Under the pieces are notes generated by a model. The model was not told where the DNA came from. It worked only from the letters and a program-made list of their open reading frames with translations, and ran no database searches. A stretch of DNA of 64,000 nucleotides. It comes from Armillaria gallica. Lineage: Eukaryota > Basidiomycota > Agaricomycetes > Agaricales > Physalacriaceae. A program made the position numbers and the translations under genes. Below, piece by piece: positions 31,242-43,230 of this stretch; the first letter of the stretch is position 1, and each line of letters opens with the position of its first letter. Location of the stretch: contig JBANDB010000007.1 in the NCBI GenBank assembly GCA_037576215.1, positions 3,875,001 to 3,939,000 of the forward strand, read 5' to 3'.

Positions 31242-33634
31242 TTGACTCCACGATCACATTGTCGCATCAAGAGTTATATTCTTTATCACCAGCAATCAGG
31301 GAAATGATTAAGGAGGATAACACGAAGCGCAAAGTGCCAAATACCGTGAAACAGTTCCAGAAGGAGGTAGCTTTACCATTTACCGGACCCGAAACCGTAG
31401 AGATCACGGTAAAGGTGCCAGAAGACCACGAAAACGGCAAAACTTCCACTCTTTTATACAGCATGCCGGATAATTTCGTGCAGACTTTCGAGCAGACCAG
31501 TAACGCTCAGAAAGAACCACCAGCAGGATCGTCAGTTGTCCCAGACCCGTACGAAGCTCGCATCAAGAAAGGGGAGAAGATCGGACCCTTGAAATGCACA
31601 GCAGATTCTATTTCATTAAGATCCATTGTTCCAGTGGTGGATCATCAGCTCAAAGTCGAGTGCATCATTGATCCCAGATCACAAGTGATCTCCATGTTGG
31701 AAGCTGTGTGCTTGCACTTTGGGTTGATCTATGATCCTATGGTTATATTGAAAATGCAGTCGGCCAATGGAACTACGAATTATTCCTTGGGTCTAGCATG
31801 AAATGTTGCATTTTTGTTTGGAGATATCATGCTATACTTGCAAGTGCATATCATTTGGCAATCCACCTACAATATCTTGCTCAGCAGACCTTTCAACACG
31901 TTAATTCAGAGCATTGTTCACAATTATTCGGATGAGAATCAGACCATTACCATCCATGATCTGAACACTGGCAAGACCACCACCATCCTGACAATTCCTT
32001 GTGGTTGTCCCTGCATCCTTAACCATGTCCCATTTTCTTGGGAAATTTGACTAGAAGAACCCAACAATGATATAGAGGAGATCACCCTCATCATTGAATT
32101 AGACACGAATCAAGAACCTAAAATTATTGCCTATGTGGCATCCACTTCCAAATTTGACTTAGAAAAAGCTTCAACCCAATATTTATCGGCTTGTGACCCT
32201 AATAAATTCCCTATCCAACCCACTATGTTTACACAATCACTATGGTCGACTGAAACCATGTACAGTTCCACCCCATATGCCAAATTCTCTTTACCAACAG
32301 ATCACAAACAATTGTTACCATTATATTCTATTCCTACTCAGATTCCTCAAGATTTCTCAGATTCCAGTTCCATTACCCAGCCCCAAGATTACATGTATTG
32401 TCTATACAGTTCTAATATTATTGGAGATCAATCCTATGAGCCATGGTTCTCTAAGAAAGTCTCAGTTTTTGCAGGCAAGAAGTACAAGCCAGTCGCTTCG
32501 AAAACAAAGCCCGTACTTGCAACCTTGCCTGATAAATTCCATATCATTTGCAATATTCAAGGAGATCCATTAGCCGATATACTTACATTATCTCCAACTC
32601 CACCCCCTTTTATTCCCACTGAATGTTATACCCAAGAATGCAAGGAGTACATCAACTCCATCCATAATGATGGTTTTCTTTGGCCAGAAGAAATGAAGCT
32701 CATGCATCACTTCATGATGGTTCAGGAGAAAGCATTTGCATGGGAGGATTCAGAACGAGGCAGTTTTCATAAAGATTTCTTCCCTCCAATTGATATCCCA
32801 GTTGTTGAACACACCCCTTGGGTTCTACAAAATATTCCTATACCTCCAGGCATTTATGCAGAAGTTTGCCATATGATCAAGACAAAGATTGATGCAGGCA
32901 TTTATGAACCTTCCAATTCTTCTTACCACTCGAGATGGTTTATGGTTTTAAAGAAAGATGGCAAAAGTCTTCACATAGTTTACAGTCTAGAACCATTAAA
33001 CAAAGTTATGATTGCTCATTCTGGATTACCACTGGCAACAGATCCTCTTGCAGAACATTTTACAGGATGAGCATGCAGCGCTACTCTAGACTTATTCATT
33101 GGATATGATGAACGTCTATTGGCAGAGTCATCTCATGACCTTACCACCTTCCAGACTCCTTATGGGGCACTACGACTTGTTACTTTACCCATGGGTTGGA
33201 TCAATTCCATACCAATATTCCATGATGATGTTATCTTCATTCTACAACCTGAAATCCCAGAGTTCACCATTCCTTACATTGATGACATTCCAGTTTGAAG
33301 ACCAGAAACTCGATACGAAATCATAGGAGGCTATGAAACCATTTCTCTCAATACTGGCATTCAATGTTTTGTTTGGGAACACTTCCAAAACCTAAACAGA
33401 ATTGTCCAATGCATGAAATATTGTAGAGGCATATTTTCAGGCAAGAAAGCCTACCTTTGTTGTGCCAAAATTACCGTGCTAGGTCATAGATGCACATATG
33501 CTGGCCAACTACCTCTTGAAAGTATTGTCTCTTCAATACTCCAATGGGGACCTTGTATTGACGTCTCTGATGTGCATGCCTTCATTGGTACCATCGGAGT
33601 CCTATGGATATTCATCGATAATTTCACAACCTGA
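31242..33634 (+). pseudogene. pol: F2 protease and reverse transcriptase
   Basis: The protease active site reads D-P-R (31670-31678, IIDPRSQVISM) where A1 has DTG; the Gly is lost. A TGA at 31799 stands where A1 has Lys (GMAKNV). RT starts near KYKPVASKTKPV; the fingers/palm retain KLMHHFMMVQEKAFAWED, HTPWVLQNIPIPPGIY, YEPSNSSYHSRWFMVLKKDGK, SLEPLNKV, LPMGWINSIPIFHDD and YIDD at 33275-33286. TGA codons stand at 32048, 33068, 33296 and 33632. No chromodomain was found later in the element. A and F are sister families by these shared blocks. Confidence 0.85.
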
Positions 33635-35656
33635 GCTCTATCCATTACCAAGTTATTCAGAAAAGATGTTAGTTTCAAATTCAAATCAGCAGAGATTGCC
33701 ACACAAGAAGATCTTAAAGATGCAGTTAGTCAGCCCAGCATTAAGGCCCCTCAGTTACACATCAACCAGAGCTGTTATACTTGCTGTTGATACAGGACCT
33801 TCCGCAGTTGGATACTATCTAGCACAGTGCAACCCTGTCAATCCAAAGATATGCTATTTCACTAGATTCAGTTCAATCACTCTTAATGAATGTGAGTGTG
33901 GATATTCTCAAGCCAAGAAAGCGATATTTGGACTATACCACATACTAGGAGATTGCAAAATTTATCTTATTAGTCTTCCAATGTTTATTGTTGAAGTAGA
34001 TGCAAGTGCTATCAAGGGAATGCTCAAGAACCCTGATATCGCACCTTCAGCAGCAGTTAACTGATGGATTATTGGCATTCTATCTTTTCATTTCATTCTA
34101 GTCCATGTACCAGGCTTCAAGCATGGTCCAGATGGATTATCATGATGCTCACCCCAACTAGGAGACCCTCCTCCACCTGAAGACAGCATGGAAGACTTCT
34201 TACACATTCATTACAGGCTTATGCATTTTATTAATTCAACTTCACCTATGGTTAATTCACCAATCAAGTTAATTTAAGTTCTACAACAAGAAGTTTCTGT
34301 AGATTCCATGGAAATCATTCCTTACTTGACAGTTCCTCATACCGCAAAGCAACAATGTCTAGATGAATAGCTAACACATTTATTGCCATAGCATCTATAT
34401 CTCAAGAGACCTGCAGGATTCGACGATATTGCATATGTGAAATTCATGAAATATGCTGTTCATTTCTTTGAGAGACAAGGAAAGCTATGGCGCAAAAACA
34501 TAGATGGGAGACACCAGCTTGTACTGTTCCCCGAACATTGCATTCAAGTGATGATGTCTTGTCACGATGATGTTGCTCACAAGGGCTTCTATGCAACGCA
34601 TGTGCTAATCAAGGAATGTTATTGAAGTATGATATTTCCTGGTTCATAAGAATGTGTCATCTATGCCAAATCTGTCAAACCCAACAAATTTAATACCATT
34701 ACATCGTCCAAGGCAGATTTTCACTCAGTTATTATCCAGAATTTCGTTGCTTGTGCAAAGAAACAGCATGAACCTTAGGAGAATGGATTTTCAAAGATAT
34801 CTTATGCCATTGGGGATCCTTAGTTGAGATCATTACTGACAATGGATCCACCTTTGTTGCCACAATCAATTATTTGAGCAAGAAGTACCATATCAATCAC
34901 ATTCGTATCTCTGGTTATAACTCCAGAGCCAATGGAATTGCCGAAAGACCACACTTCGATGTCTGTCAAGAACTGTTTAAGGTGTCTGATGGTGATCAAA
35001 AGAAGTGGAGTCAAAACACCTATTCTGTATTTTAGGCAGACCAAATAATGATCAACAGATGCATGGGTTGTTCACTATATTTTGCCACAACTGGGATGGA
35101 ACCCCTTCTTCCAATAGACATAGTTGAATCTACATGGTTGATGCCACCACCAAACAATATCATCAGTACCACATTATTAATTGCACACCAAGCCATTAGT
35201 CTTCAAAAATGTTTTCAAGATCTCAAGCATTTGAGGTCTAAAGTCTATGAAGCTAGAAGAAATGCTGCAGTTAAATTCGAGAAGGACCACAAATACTCTA
35301 TCAGAGACTTCAACTTCCAGAAGAGAGATTTAGTTTTGATGCACAACAAACAGATAGAGAAGGCTTTAAATCATAAAATGTGCACCAGATATTTGGGCCC
35401 CTTAGTGATCTTGGGGAGGAATAAAGGCCATGCATATCTCCTTTGTGAATTAGACGGTTTGACCTTTGCAAGACCAGTTGCCACATTTAAGCTATTGCTG
35501 TACTTTGCCAGGAAGAAGATTGATATACCAGATATCAATGCAATCATTGATGTGCCACCTGTGTGGATCAATGGTCTCTTTGCATCATCAGATGATGGTA
35601 TGCTTGACAACCTTCCAGACTTAGAAGGAGTGCATAATGAAGTGGAACTTGCTTAA
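33635..35656 (+). pseudogene. pol: F2 RNase H and integrase
   Basis: RNase H (AVDTGPSAVGYYLAQ, NECECGYSQAKKAIFGLYHIL, EVDASAIKGM, VHVPGFKHGPDGLS) is reached by a frameshift near 33765. The integrase zinc region is degraded (CHDDVAHKGFYATHVLIKE then CHLCQICQT). The DDE core keeps D in ITDNGSTF and Glu in ANGIAERPHF, unlike A1. The C-terminal domain (RDLVLMHNKQIEKALNHKM to LEGVHNEVELA) ends at TAA 35654. Many TGA, TAG and TAA codons break it. CpGs are scarce through this stretch. Confidence 0.8.
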
Positions 35657-35969
35657 TTTTCACTCGAGACATTGGCAAAAACTAAAAATTTTATATAAAT
35701 AATTGGGCTCCATTTTGGAGCCCCTACACATTCATTTATAGCTAATTATTCTGACCAGTATATCCATACTGGTCCCCCAACACTCTTTCAAAATATACCC
35801 CTGCAAAAATGTCCATACAAATTAAATACAATCACCTAGACAACCACGGCAACTCTAGTAATGGCCATGATGACTGGAGCCCACCCTGCTCTGCCAGTTT
35901 CCTCTATAGTTACCAGAGACACCATCCTGGTACTCAACAGATTCCTGGGGAGGTGGAGTGAGGTGGAGT
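35657..35969. other. Spacer between F2 integrase and antisense gene 2
   Basis: This is the convergent 3' ends of sense pol (stop 35656) and the antisense gene (stop 35970). It contains 'ggagcccctacac' and short AT tracts. No gene. Confidence 0.4.
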
Positions 35970-38900
35970 CTAGCTGCCTTTAGAAGGACAGTTAGCATGA
36001 CCACAATGACCCCACCCACAGCAAGGACAAAGAGCTGGTGCAGGATCAGGCTCCTGCAGGTTAGCATTGCAGTTAACGTGATTGCAACCCCAACCACATT
36101 CTTTAATGTACTGGGCAGCCTCATTTTTACCTTTACCCTTCTGATCCTCCTTTTTGCCCTTGTTCTTTGAATGGTTCTTTTTACTGTGGCCATGACCTGA
36201 ACACTGGTGCTTCTTCCTCCACCAAGGAACATAAGTTTTGTGAGAAGAAGACATAGCATGATTGTCAGTCCTCATCTTGGCTGCAGTACTAGCCTCTGCT
36301 TCCTCTTGAGTGCACATCTCATTGAGTTTAACTGTAACAAGATGGTAATGTTGGATGAGGATGTGGTGAAGCTTCAGGTTTAAGTAGATTTCACAAGTGT
36401 TGGATTCCAACTGTTGGAATTTGCCCCAACATAGGCCTTCACATTGTCGACAATCACTTTCATATGAGGGTCATCACCAATGACACTCAAAACTTCTATA
36501 AGTGCATGGAATTAGTAACTGCAGACCAGAAAAAGTGGAAGACAAGAACTTACTAGCTCCATAAGGATTGGTGTTGATGAGTTCATTAATAATGTTGAGG
36601 ATATCTTAATCATCCTCCAGATGGGGATCCTTGAATGGCATCAAAATTATTTGCCAGTCAGGAAGGCCTCCGATGCAGCGGCAAGTAACAGATTTACTAC
36701 AAGCATGGCAGACCAAAGACAGCCCAGCAAAAGTACACTCAGTGCTCTCAAGAATGCAAGTCCCACAAGGACAAACAGCTTTAGATTCATGTCAATACAA
36801 AAGAAAATGGGGATTTAAAAGAAAAATGTACCTTGGCAGAGCGAGCAGGACATCAATGAGCAGGATGACTCAGAGTACCAGAGTAATAGGCACAGAAAGT
36901 GTTGCCATATTGAAGGTCAGCCTTGTTGAAAGAGCAGTGATACAGATCAGTGATCTTCTTGCCAATCTGGATGGTGTCCTTGAAGGTACCTTCTTTTTTG
37001 GCAAACTGCTCAATGAAGGCACTGGAAGGAGTGACAACCAGAGATGGCATCTAGATCATACCAAGTCAAATTAACATGATGCTATGGTTTTAATGGATTC
37101 AAAGCATGTACCACCCAATCTGCAGAAGAGACCATAGAAGGAGACATGGCACAAGTTTCCCTAGCAGGAGTTTCCTCCTCCAATGCCATGTCAGCACCCT
37201 GAGAGGCAGAAGCAGATATGGCATTGATACGCCATTTACACATTCACACCTAGATTTTGCAATTTTATAATAATACTATTGCATATCTATCTTACATTAG
37301 TGATACTTAGAAGACTATAGCTGAGGCTTCGAGCTGATAGTTAGACTAGTATGTGACTAGTAGAGCCAGGACTTAAATGCAATACCACTAGTGGGTTAAA
37401 TCTACTAGCTGGCCATACTAGTGACTTGAATGTTAACAGGGCTAAGTGAATACGGCCACTAGTGGACAAGTAACATGACTAGTGCACCAAACAAGAAGCA
37501 GAGGACACAAATCTCATGAAGTTTGGTCACTAGTGAGTCAATCTGGGCATAAACACCTAAGTTAGGTTAACTAGTCACGCAGCAATCTCGAAACAGGACT
37601 TAGAAATGAATTAGCAATGGATTAATCTTGCGGCAGATCCGACTAGTGCGATACAGATCCATTGCGATCGGTACTAGTATAGCCAGGCTGCACCTTCAAT
37701 TACAATCAACAGCTGTTACAGGCATGCTCACCTGGCTAGTCATTTATCCTTGACACTAGTGGAGTGTCGCTGGGCCCAGGGCATGGAATACAACTGCTAG
37801 CGGAGCTCCTAGGCTCATTAGTCAGCAAGCAACCATTTCTAGACCGACTATTGCATGATTATTCACCATTATTCATGACTAGCCAAGAAATCCTTATCAA
37901 TAATACCCCTCTAGTCAGTTATTTATATCTCGATCATACCTTGTTTGTCAATATATAAGTAGTAGAATAGGCACATGTATAGCCCAGGCAAGCCATCCCT
38001 GCAATTGTGACCTACTAGTCAGTATCTAGTGCCCCAATTAAAGGCTTTTGTACTTAACCTCAATGAAGCAGCTACTAGTTGCTAAGTTACCCATAGCATT
38101 GAGTGAATAGAAGTGTCTTAGAGCAATCTTTTGTGTCCTGCAAAGGCCAAGAGTGTTTCAAAGTTAGTTCAAGCGAGTTTTTGAAGTTTAAAGTATTATT
38201 CTTAGGCCAAGAGTGCCACTAGTCTGCCTAGAAAGTGACTAGTCAAGTGTTTATTTACTTGTAAGACATTATAGAGCCAAGAGAGCCACTAGTTTGAAGC
38301 AGTCCCAGTCAGAGCAAGTGCAGTAGCTCGAGTTAAGTCACTATTCATCCAATTGTGTCTTACCAACCCTGCTAGTGTGAGTAGTATGCTTGTATAGCTC
38401 ACTAGTAATGAAATTAAACATCTTTAAACAACTTTCCTTGATTATTGAAGTCTGCAGAGTGCTTCTATTGTACTTGAAATGCCTGAATTCAATACATTGG
38501 TGATAAGTGTAGAGTTAGTGATTGGTTTAGTGTTGTTGGTGTTCATTGCCAGCCTCTAGTCCATTTGCCACTCGCCATTACTGAGCACATCAGTGTCTGA
38601 AAACAAAGGCATAGTCTGAACTTCCTTGAAAGGAGTGACATTGGGAGTGAACAGAGCAGAGGACATCTGGATATCATTGTTGATATGGTAATGCAAGGGA
38701 GGGAAAACCTTCAGAGCATCCAAGATTTGGTTGCCGGAGATGGAGTACTGTCCACTGACAGAAAACTTGAGACAGTCAGACTCGATCTTGAGCATGGTGT
38801 CTATGGAAGTTATACTTAGAGATGAAGCCATCAACAACAGCTTCAAACATCTTAAAGAATTCTTCCTTGAGAGTGGATGGATAGTGTGCCTTGATCTGGC

Positions 38901-39094
38901 ACTATTCAATGTCAATTAGAGCATGAAAACCTACACAGGAGCATGGCAATTTACCTTGACATGTACCACCTCATCAAAGTAGGTGGTGAGATGTAACAAT
39001 TGTGCATTAGGCTGAAGAGGACTTGCAAGATGGCATTAGCACACCTGACAAGGGAGATGAGAGATGGAATAGCTTGAGCAGCAGAAGTAGACAT
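35970..39094 (-). pseudogene. F2 antisense gene 2: Cys-rich protein, split by H2
   Basis: The ATG at 39094-39092 begins MSTSAAQAIPSLISLVRCANA, in the same position as antisense gene 2 of A1. The exon at 38915-38597 (..DCLKFSVSGQYSISGNQIL..) is cut by solo LTR H2 after DT; the frame resumes at 37220 as AISASASQGADMALEEETPARE. Later exons: AFIEQFAKKEGTFKDTIQIGKKITDLYHCSF, a Cys cluster CPCGTC..C..CHAC..CRC (36771-36676), and a Lys/His-rich C-terminal exon (36262-35970) with CGWGCNHVNC and CPCCGWGHCGHANC. The Cys arrangement differs from the CCHC knuckle of A1. Several zinc sites are likely. No known family is recognised. Broken by H2 and by C-to-T decay. Confidence 0.5.
37225..38592 (-). repeat. 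H2: solo LTR, 1368 bp, inverted
   Basis: It is the reverse complement of H1 and exactly the same length. The flanks are GCAT (37221-37224) and GTGT (38593-38596) on the plus strand. These do not match as they stand, but both derive from GCGT by CpG decay on opposite strands. It interrupts F2 antisense gene 2. Confidence 0.85.
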
Positions 39095-40012
39095 GGCGAT
39101 TCAGTGAAATGCAATGATTCTGAGGACACAACAATGAAAAAACATTCCCTTTATATGAAAACTCAGAAACAACTCATCTCATCATATTTACGTGAAGATT
39201 TCTACCAGGCTTGGATCATATGCTCAATGGAACACAGCATGAAATCAAACCACATGTTTGCAACTTTCAAAACTCAGTGGCATTCACTTTCAAATTACAA
39301 GTCTTCGAACCTCAGTTTAAATCTTTTCGGCCTTGGCCAGCAAAGATTTAAAAAGTTTAGGGGGAAGAGACATAGTCCCCATGTTGTTCATAGGACAAAA
39401 ACACACATTCTTTTCAACATGACATTTTCATGCAAAAAGTAATGAAATCATGAAAGAAATGACCTTTCAATCTACGAAATACTTTATGAAGAACTATGAA
39501 AATATCATTTCTAACAATAAAAATACCACACTCCACCATCAATTTGACTATACACAATGGAGATATCACCAAAATCATACTTCAGTAATGAAAACTCATG
39601 ACCAGTAACACAAAACATGATGAAACCAAAGGTCAACAGTGCCAGAGCCATGGCCATCTATATTCCTTATCATTTTAATTTCACAGCAATTCAGACTTGG
39701 AGAAATTATTTCAAGAAACAGCCAAAGGTGGACAATCATGTGAATCCTAGCACATGAGCCCCAGCAGCTGAAATTTCTCTAAGTCCAAATTTACTGAAAA
39801 TCACTCAAAAATCTTCAAAAATCACAACAAAACAGAGCAAGAAAAAGTGATCTTATTTATTTTCACCCTCATTGGGGTGGCGACATTCAACACTGTGTAA
39901 AAATATTGCCCGTAGGCATGCAATACAGATCTACATATAAAATGCTTAAAAATATTAGAGTCTTGCTCCCAAGAGATGATGCCTGTTGATGACCAGTCCC
40001 CAATTCCGCAGC
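39095..40012. other. Spacer between F2 antisense genes
   Basis: AT-rich, with no gene seen. Its position corresponds to 18496-20136 in A1. It presumably contains the promoter of antisense gene 2 and the terminator of antisense gene 1. Confidence 0.35.
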
Positions 40013-43000
40013 TCAGCCCAACCTACCCTTCTTCTTTGTGGAGGGCCTAGCAACACCTTCAGCAACATCATCCAATGCATCATCCTCACCAACATTCTTG
40101 TCATCTTCTTTGTCAGCCTCAATGAAATCCAGACAGCCACAGAGATGAGATGCTTGAGCATGAATACTATCAGTATGAGCAAAAATGCTAAGGCCAGCCA
40201 GGTATTGCTGAGTGATTTTGGAGATGGTGATGTTATTGGCCTTGATAGTGTTGAGGGCTCCCTTGAAAGTGTTGACCATGTCTACAAAAGAAGACAAAGT
40301 TAGCATGATGAAACAAACAAGGAGAAATATTACCATAGCCCTTGGGTTGATAGTGCTCAACAGAGTTTAGCACAGCAACCCCATTGACCTTGCACAGGAG
40401 TCTTGAGTAGTGACAATGCACACACTTGATGGTGTGCATCAAGAGCTTGCAGCACTAGGTACCAAGGTGTTTGCAGTGATCACAAGGGGTGGTGTACTGC
40501 TCAAAAACTCGTTAATTAAACCCAAAATTTGAACAGAACAATACGTACTCATTCACCTATGAACAGTGTGACAGACTTATTCCAGTAACTCTTGTCAACT
40601 TTGACGAATTCACCAAAATCCCTGTCAACTATGAGCATGCCAATGCTCTTGACACCATTCTTTACCACCTTTGCGGAAGAAGGGACTTTCTCTCCAAACC
40701 CTCCACCACTAATGCCTAAAGTAACAGGTAGCAGTTTCAAAGGCTCTGGACCATGTTTATGGACCACCTTGGTAGCCACAGCAGCTAAGAAAAAGGAGCT
40801 AAAAAAAGGATAACATGGGTAGAGAGAAGGAAGGACTCACATTTGTCATCCTCAATCACCACAGTCTCTTTCAACTTGGGTTTTTTAGGGGCAGGTTTAT
40901 CCTTCACCTGTCTAGTATCCTCTTCAGTCCTCATGTGTTTACAAGGTTCCTTGGTCTCTGTAGCCTGGTCTTTACCCTTTGTGTCCTTTTTCTTCTTCCT
41001 GGTCATGTCAATCTTGGATCCTTGCATGGTCTTGAGGTATGCGGCATCAGGATTGAAAGGAGAACCCTGCAAGTGAGCAGAGCGATGGAGATCCTGACTT
41101 GTAGCAGGAGGAGCAATGGGCCTAGGAAGGAAAATAGTAGGATGAGACTCAATGAAATCTCCAGTAACCTCATCAAATATGAACAAGATTCTTGGTTCTT
41201 GTCAGAAGTGGTGAGCTAAGTTCATAGAAGGAGGACTCAGCTCCTCATCATCACTTGGTGTCTCATCCTTGTCAAGGTCCATTGGTTCTCCCTGAAGAGA
41301 GTTAGGCTTGTTATTGTCCTGGCTTGAAAAATGATCGGCCAGGCCATCATCTTCAAAGAGGGTCACCCCATCAGTCACCAAGTCCTCATGAACTTCTTCT
41401 TCTTCATTGTCTGTATTAAGAAAAAATAAAGGCTTGTGGACACTTGAAGGAACAATGACATTATCTTCTTGAAGGGGACCAAGAGTAGGGTCAGGACCTC
41501 AAATGATGTTAGGATGAGCCATGGCTAAAAAATAACAAGTCAGTATAGTGATCAACCAAAGAGGTTAGAAGTGCCTACTGTCAATGGCAAGCGCACAAGC
41601 AAAAGCCTTAGTCAACACCTCAGATTGAGTAGTATTAATCAGAGGCCCGGTCTTGAACTGTTGAGCAGGTTTGCTGTGCAGAGGCGAGGACCAATCCTTT
41701 TGAAAGGTCTTGGTAGAGTCAAAAGGACTAAAAGAAGAAAATTGTTAGCCACAGAATTGATGAGTCATGTCAATATAAACTCACCCAGAATTGTCATTGA
41801 CCAAAGATTTATCAAAACCAATAGATGTCACCTTTCCATGGATCATAGAGGATTGGCCAGTTTTCTTAGCAGTAGAAGGAGCCATAAACCAAGGCAATGT
41901 TGACATGTGAAGAGCTCAAAGTTCAAATGTTGGAGAATGAAGTAATAGCTGCAGGATTAGCAGCTGCAAGATCAAGATTGGGAACTGAGCTAGCAAAACT
42001 TAAAGTACAAGGAGGCATTGCTCTCTGAGGAGTAATAGGTGCTGCAGATTATTGTTTTTGAGGCACAGGTGTCTTCTCCTTCTGAGGAGGAGGCATTGTT
42101 GGCTTTGGGGCCGGCAGCAGTGTCATTGTCTTCAGAGGTGCAGGTGCTTGGACATGCAATTCTGGCTCAGGAGATGGCGAAGGAGTATTCAAAGAAATAG
42201 GACGAAGATTTGGAATGAAATACTTGTGCTGGACAAGAGGCATTAGAAAAACAGGAACAGACAAAGAAAATAACTAATGCACCACCTGATGGACCAAAGC
42301 ATTAAACCTCTCATGGGAGTTGTCAATCAGACCCTTATCCACTAGAGGCAAGCAAGCCAATAGCATGTATTCCAAGTCATTCCAATTATTCTTTTTGATA
42401 CCGGTGGGTCTTTAGAAATTCAAACAAATGACCCATTGAAGATAGGCATCAGATAGCCACTCATCAACAGCAATTGCAGAACTGTCCTTGTCAGGAGGGA
42501 ATTTGATTTTATGCTGCAGTAGGGCAGCAGCAGCCTCGTAAGAACTCAGCACTTCATGCTTGAGTGCTGGGCCATTCTTGATAATGGGAGGCTTGGCCAT
42601 TTTGCAGAGATGACAAGTGAAATGTTTGGAGGATAGCTTCACCAGCATTGAACACTGTTGAAGGAGGCGAAGGAAGAACGGAAACAACACTGAAAAACCT
42701 TCAGTAAAACTGAAGGATGTTGTCAGTATGTGTCAAAGTGGAAAGATCCATCTGTGTAACAGATGGTGTCTCAGCAAAAGGACTACTCACCTCTGAAGGT
42801 AGAGGAGGAAGAGCATCCTTGAGAAGAAAATTGATGAGCACAAAAGAAAAGAAGATGACTGTGCAAGCAGAGGGGAATAAGAGGATGAAGGCAAAAGTAA
42901 GAAAGAAAGAGAGATGAATGGAAAATTTCTCTAAGTCCAACTTGTCATGTGGCAACAGAAAGTTCTCCACTCTTTCACATGTCACAGAAGATTCTGTTGC

Positions 43001-43015
43001 GAAACGAGAAGACAT
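40013..43015 (-). pseudogene. F2 antisense gene 1: Zn2Cys6-like protein
   Basis: The ATG at 43015-43013 (MSSRFATESSV) lies 215 bases inside the 3' LTR, in the same place as in A1 and E2. Exon blocks: KDALPPLPSEVSSPFAETPS; MAKPPIIKNGPALKHEVLSSYEAAAALLQ; a Pro-rich block (PSPSPEPELHVQAPAPLKT); basic NLS-like KKKKDTKGKDQ and PAPKKPKLKE; IGMLIVDRDFGEFVKVDKSYW; then CX2CX6CX9CX2CX6C at about 40475-40392 (CDHCKHLGT-stop-C, CVHCHYSRLLC), where the TAG replaces a likely Trp. The C-terminal exon (ALNTIKANNITISKITQQYLAGLSIFAH..) has an acidic DKEDDKNVGEDDALDD tail and ends at 40013. Intron borders are less clear than in A1. Non-functional now. Confidence 0.55.
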
Positions 43016-43221
43016 ACAATGACTTCCATGCCTGTGAACAGCAATTAATGATGTCTATCTTTAGATCACCAACATGTCTAAAGCACTTTGATCACCAATA
43101 TTGGCTGGATTGCACAGCCACCACATCATCTCCTGGCAATAGGACCCAAAACCCTAACTTCTCATGGGAATACAGTTACTCATACATTGGTCTTATGTTC
43201 CTGAGTAATATAATAAAAGTT

Positions 43222-43230
43222 TAGGAGGGA
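43222..43230 (+). other. Polypurine tract of F2
   Basis: TAGGAGGGA lies immediately before the 3' LTR start TGATGAGCC. It is short but correctly placed for plus-strand priming. Confidence 0.5.
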
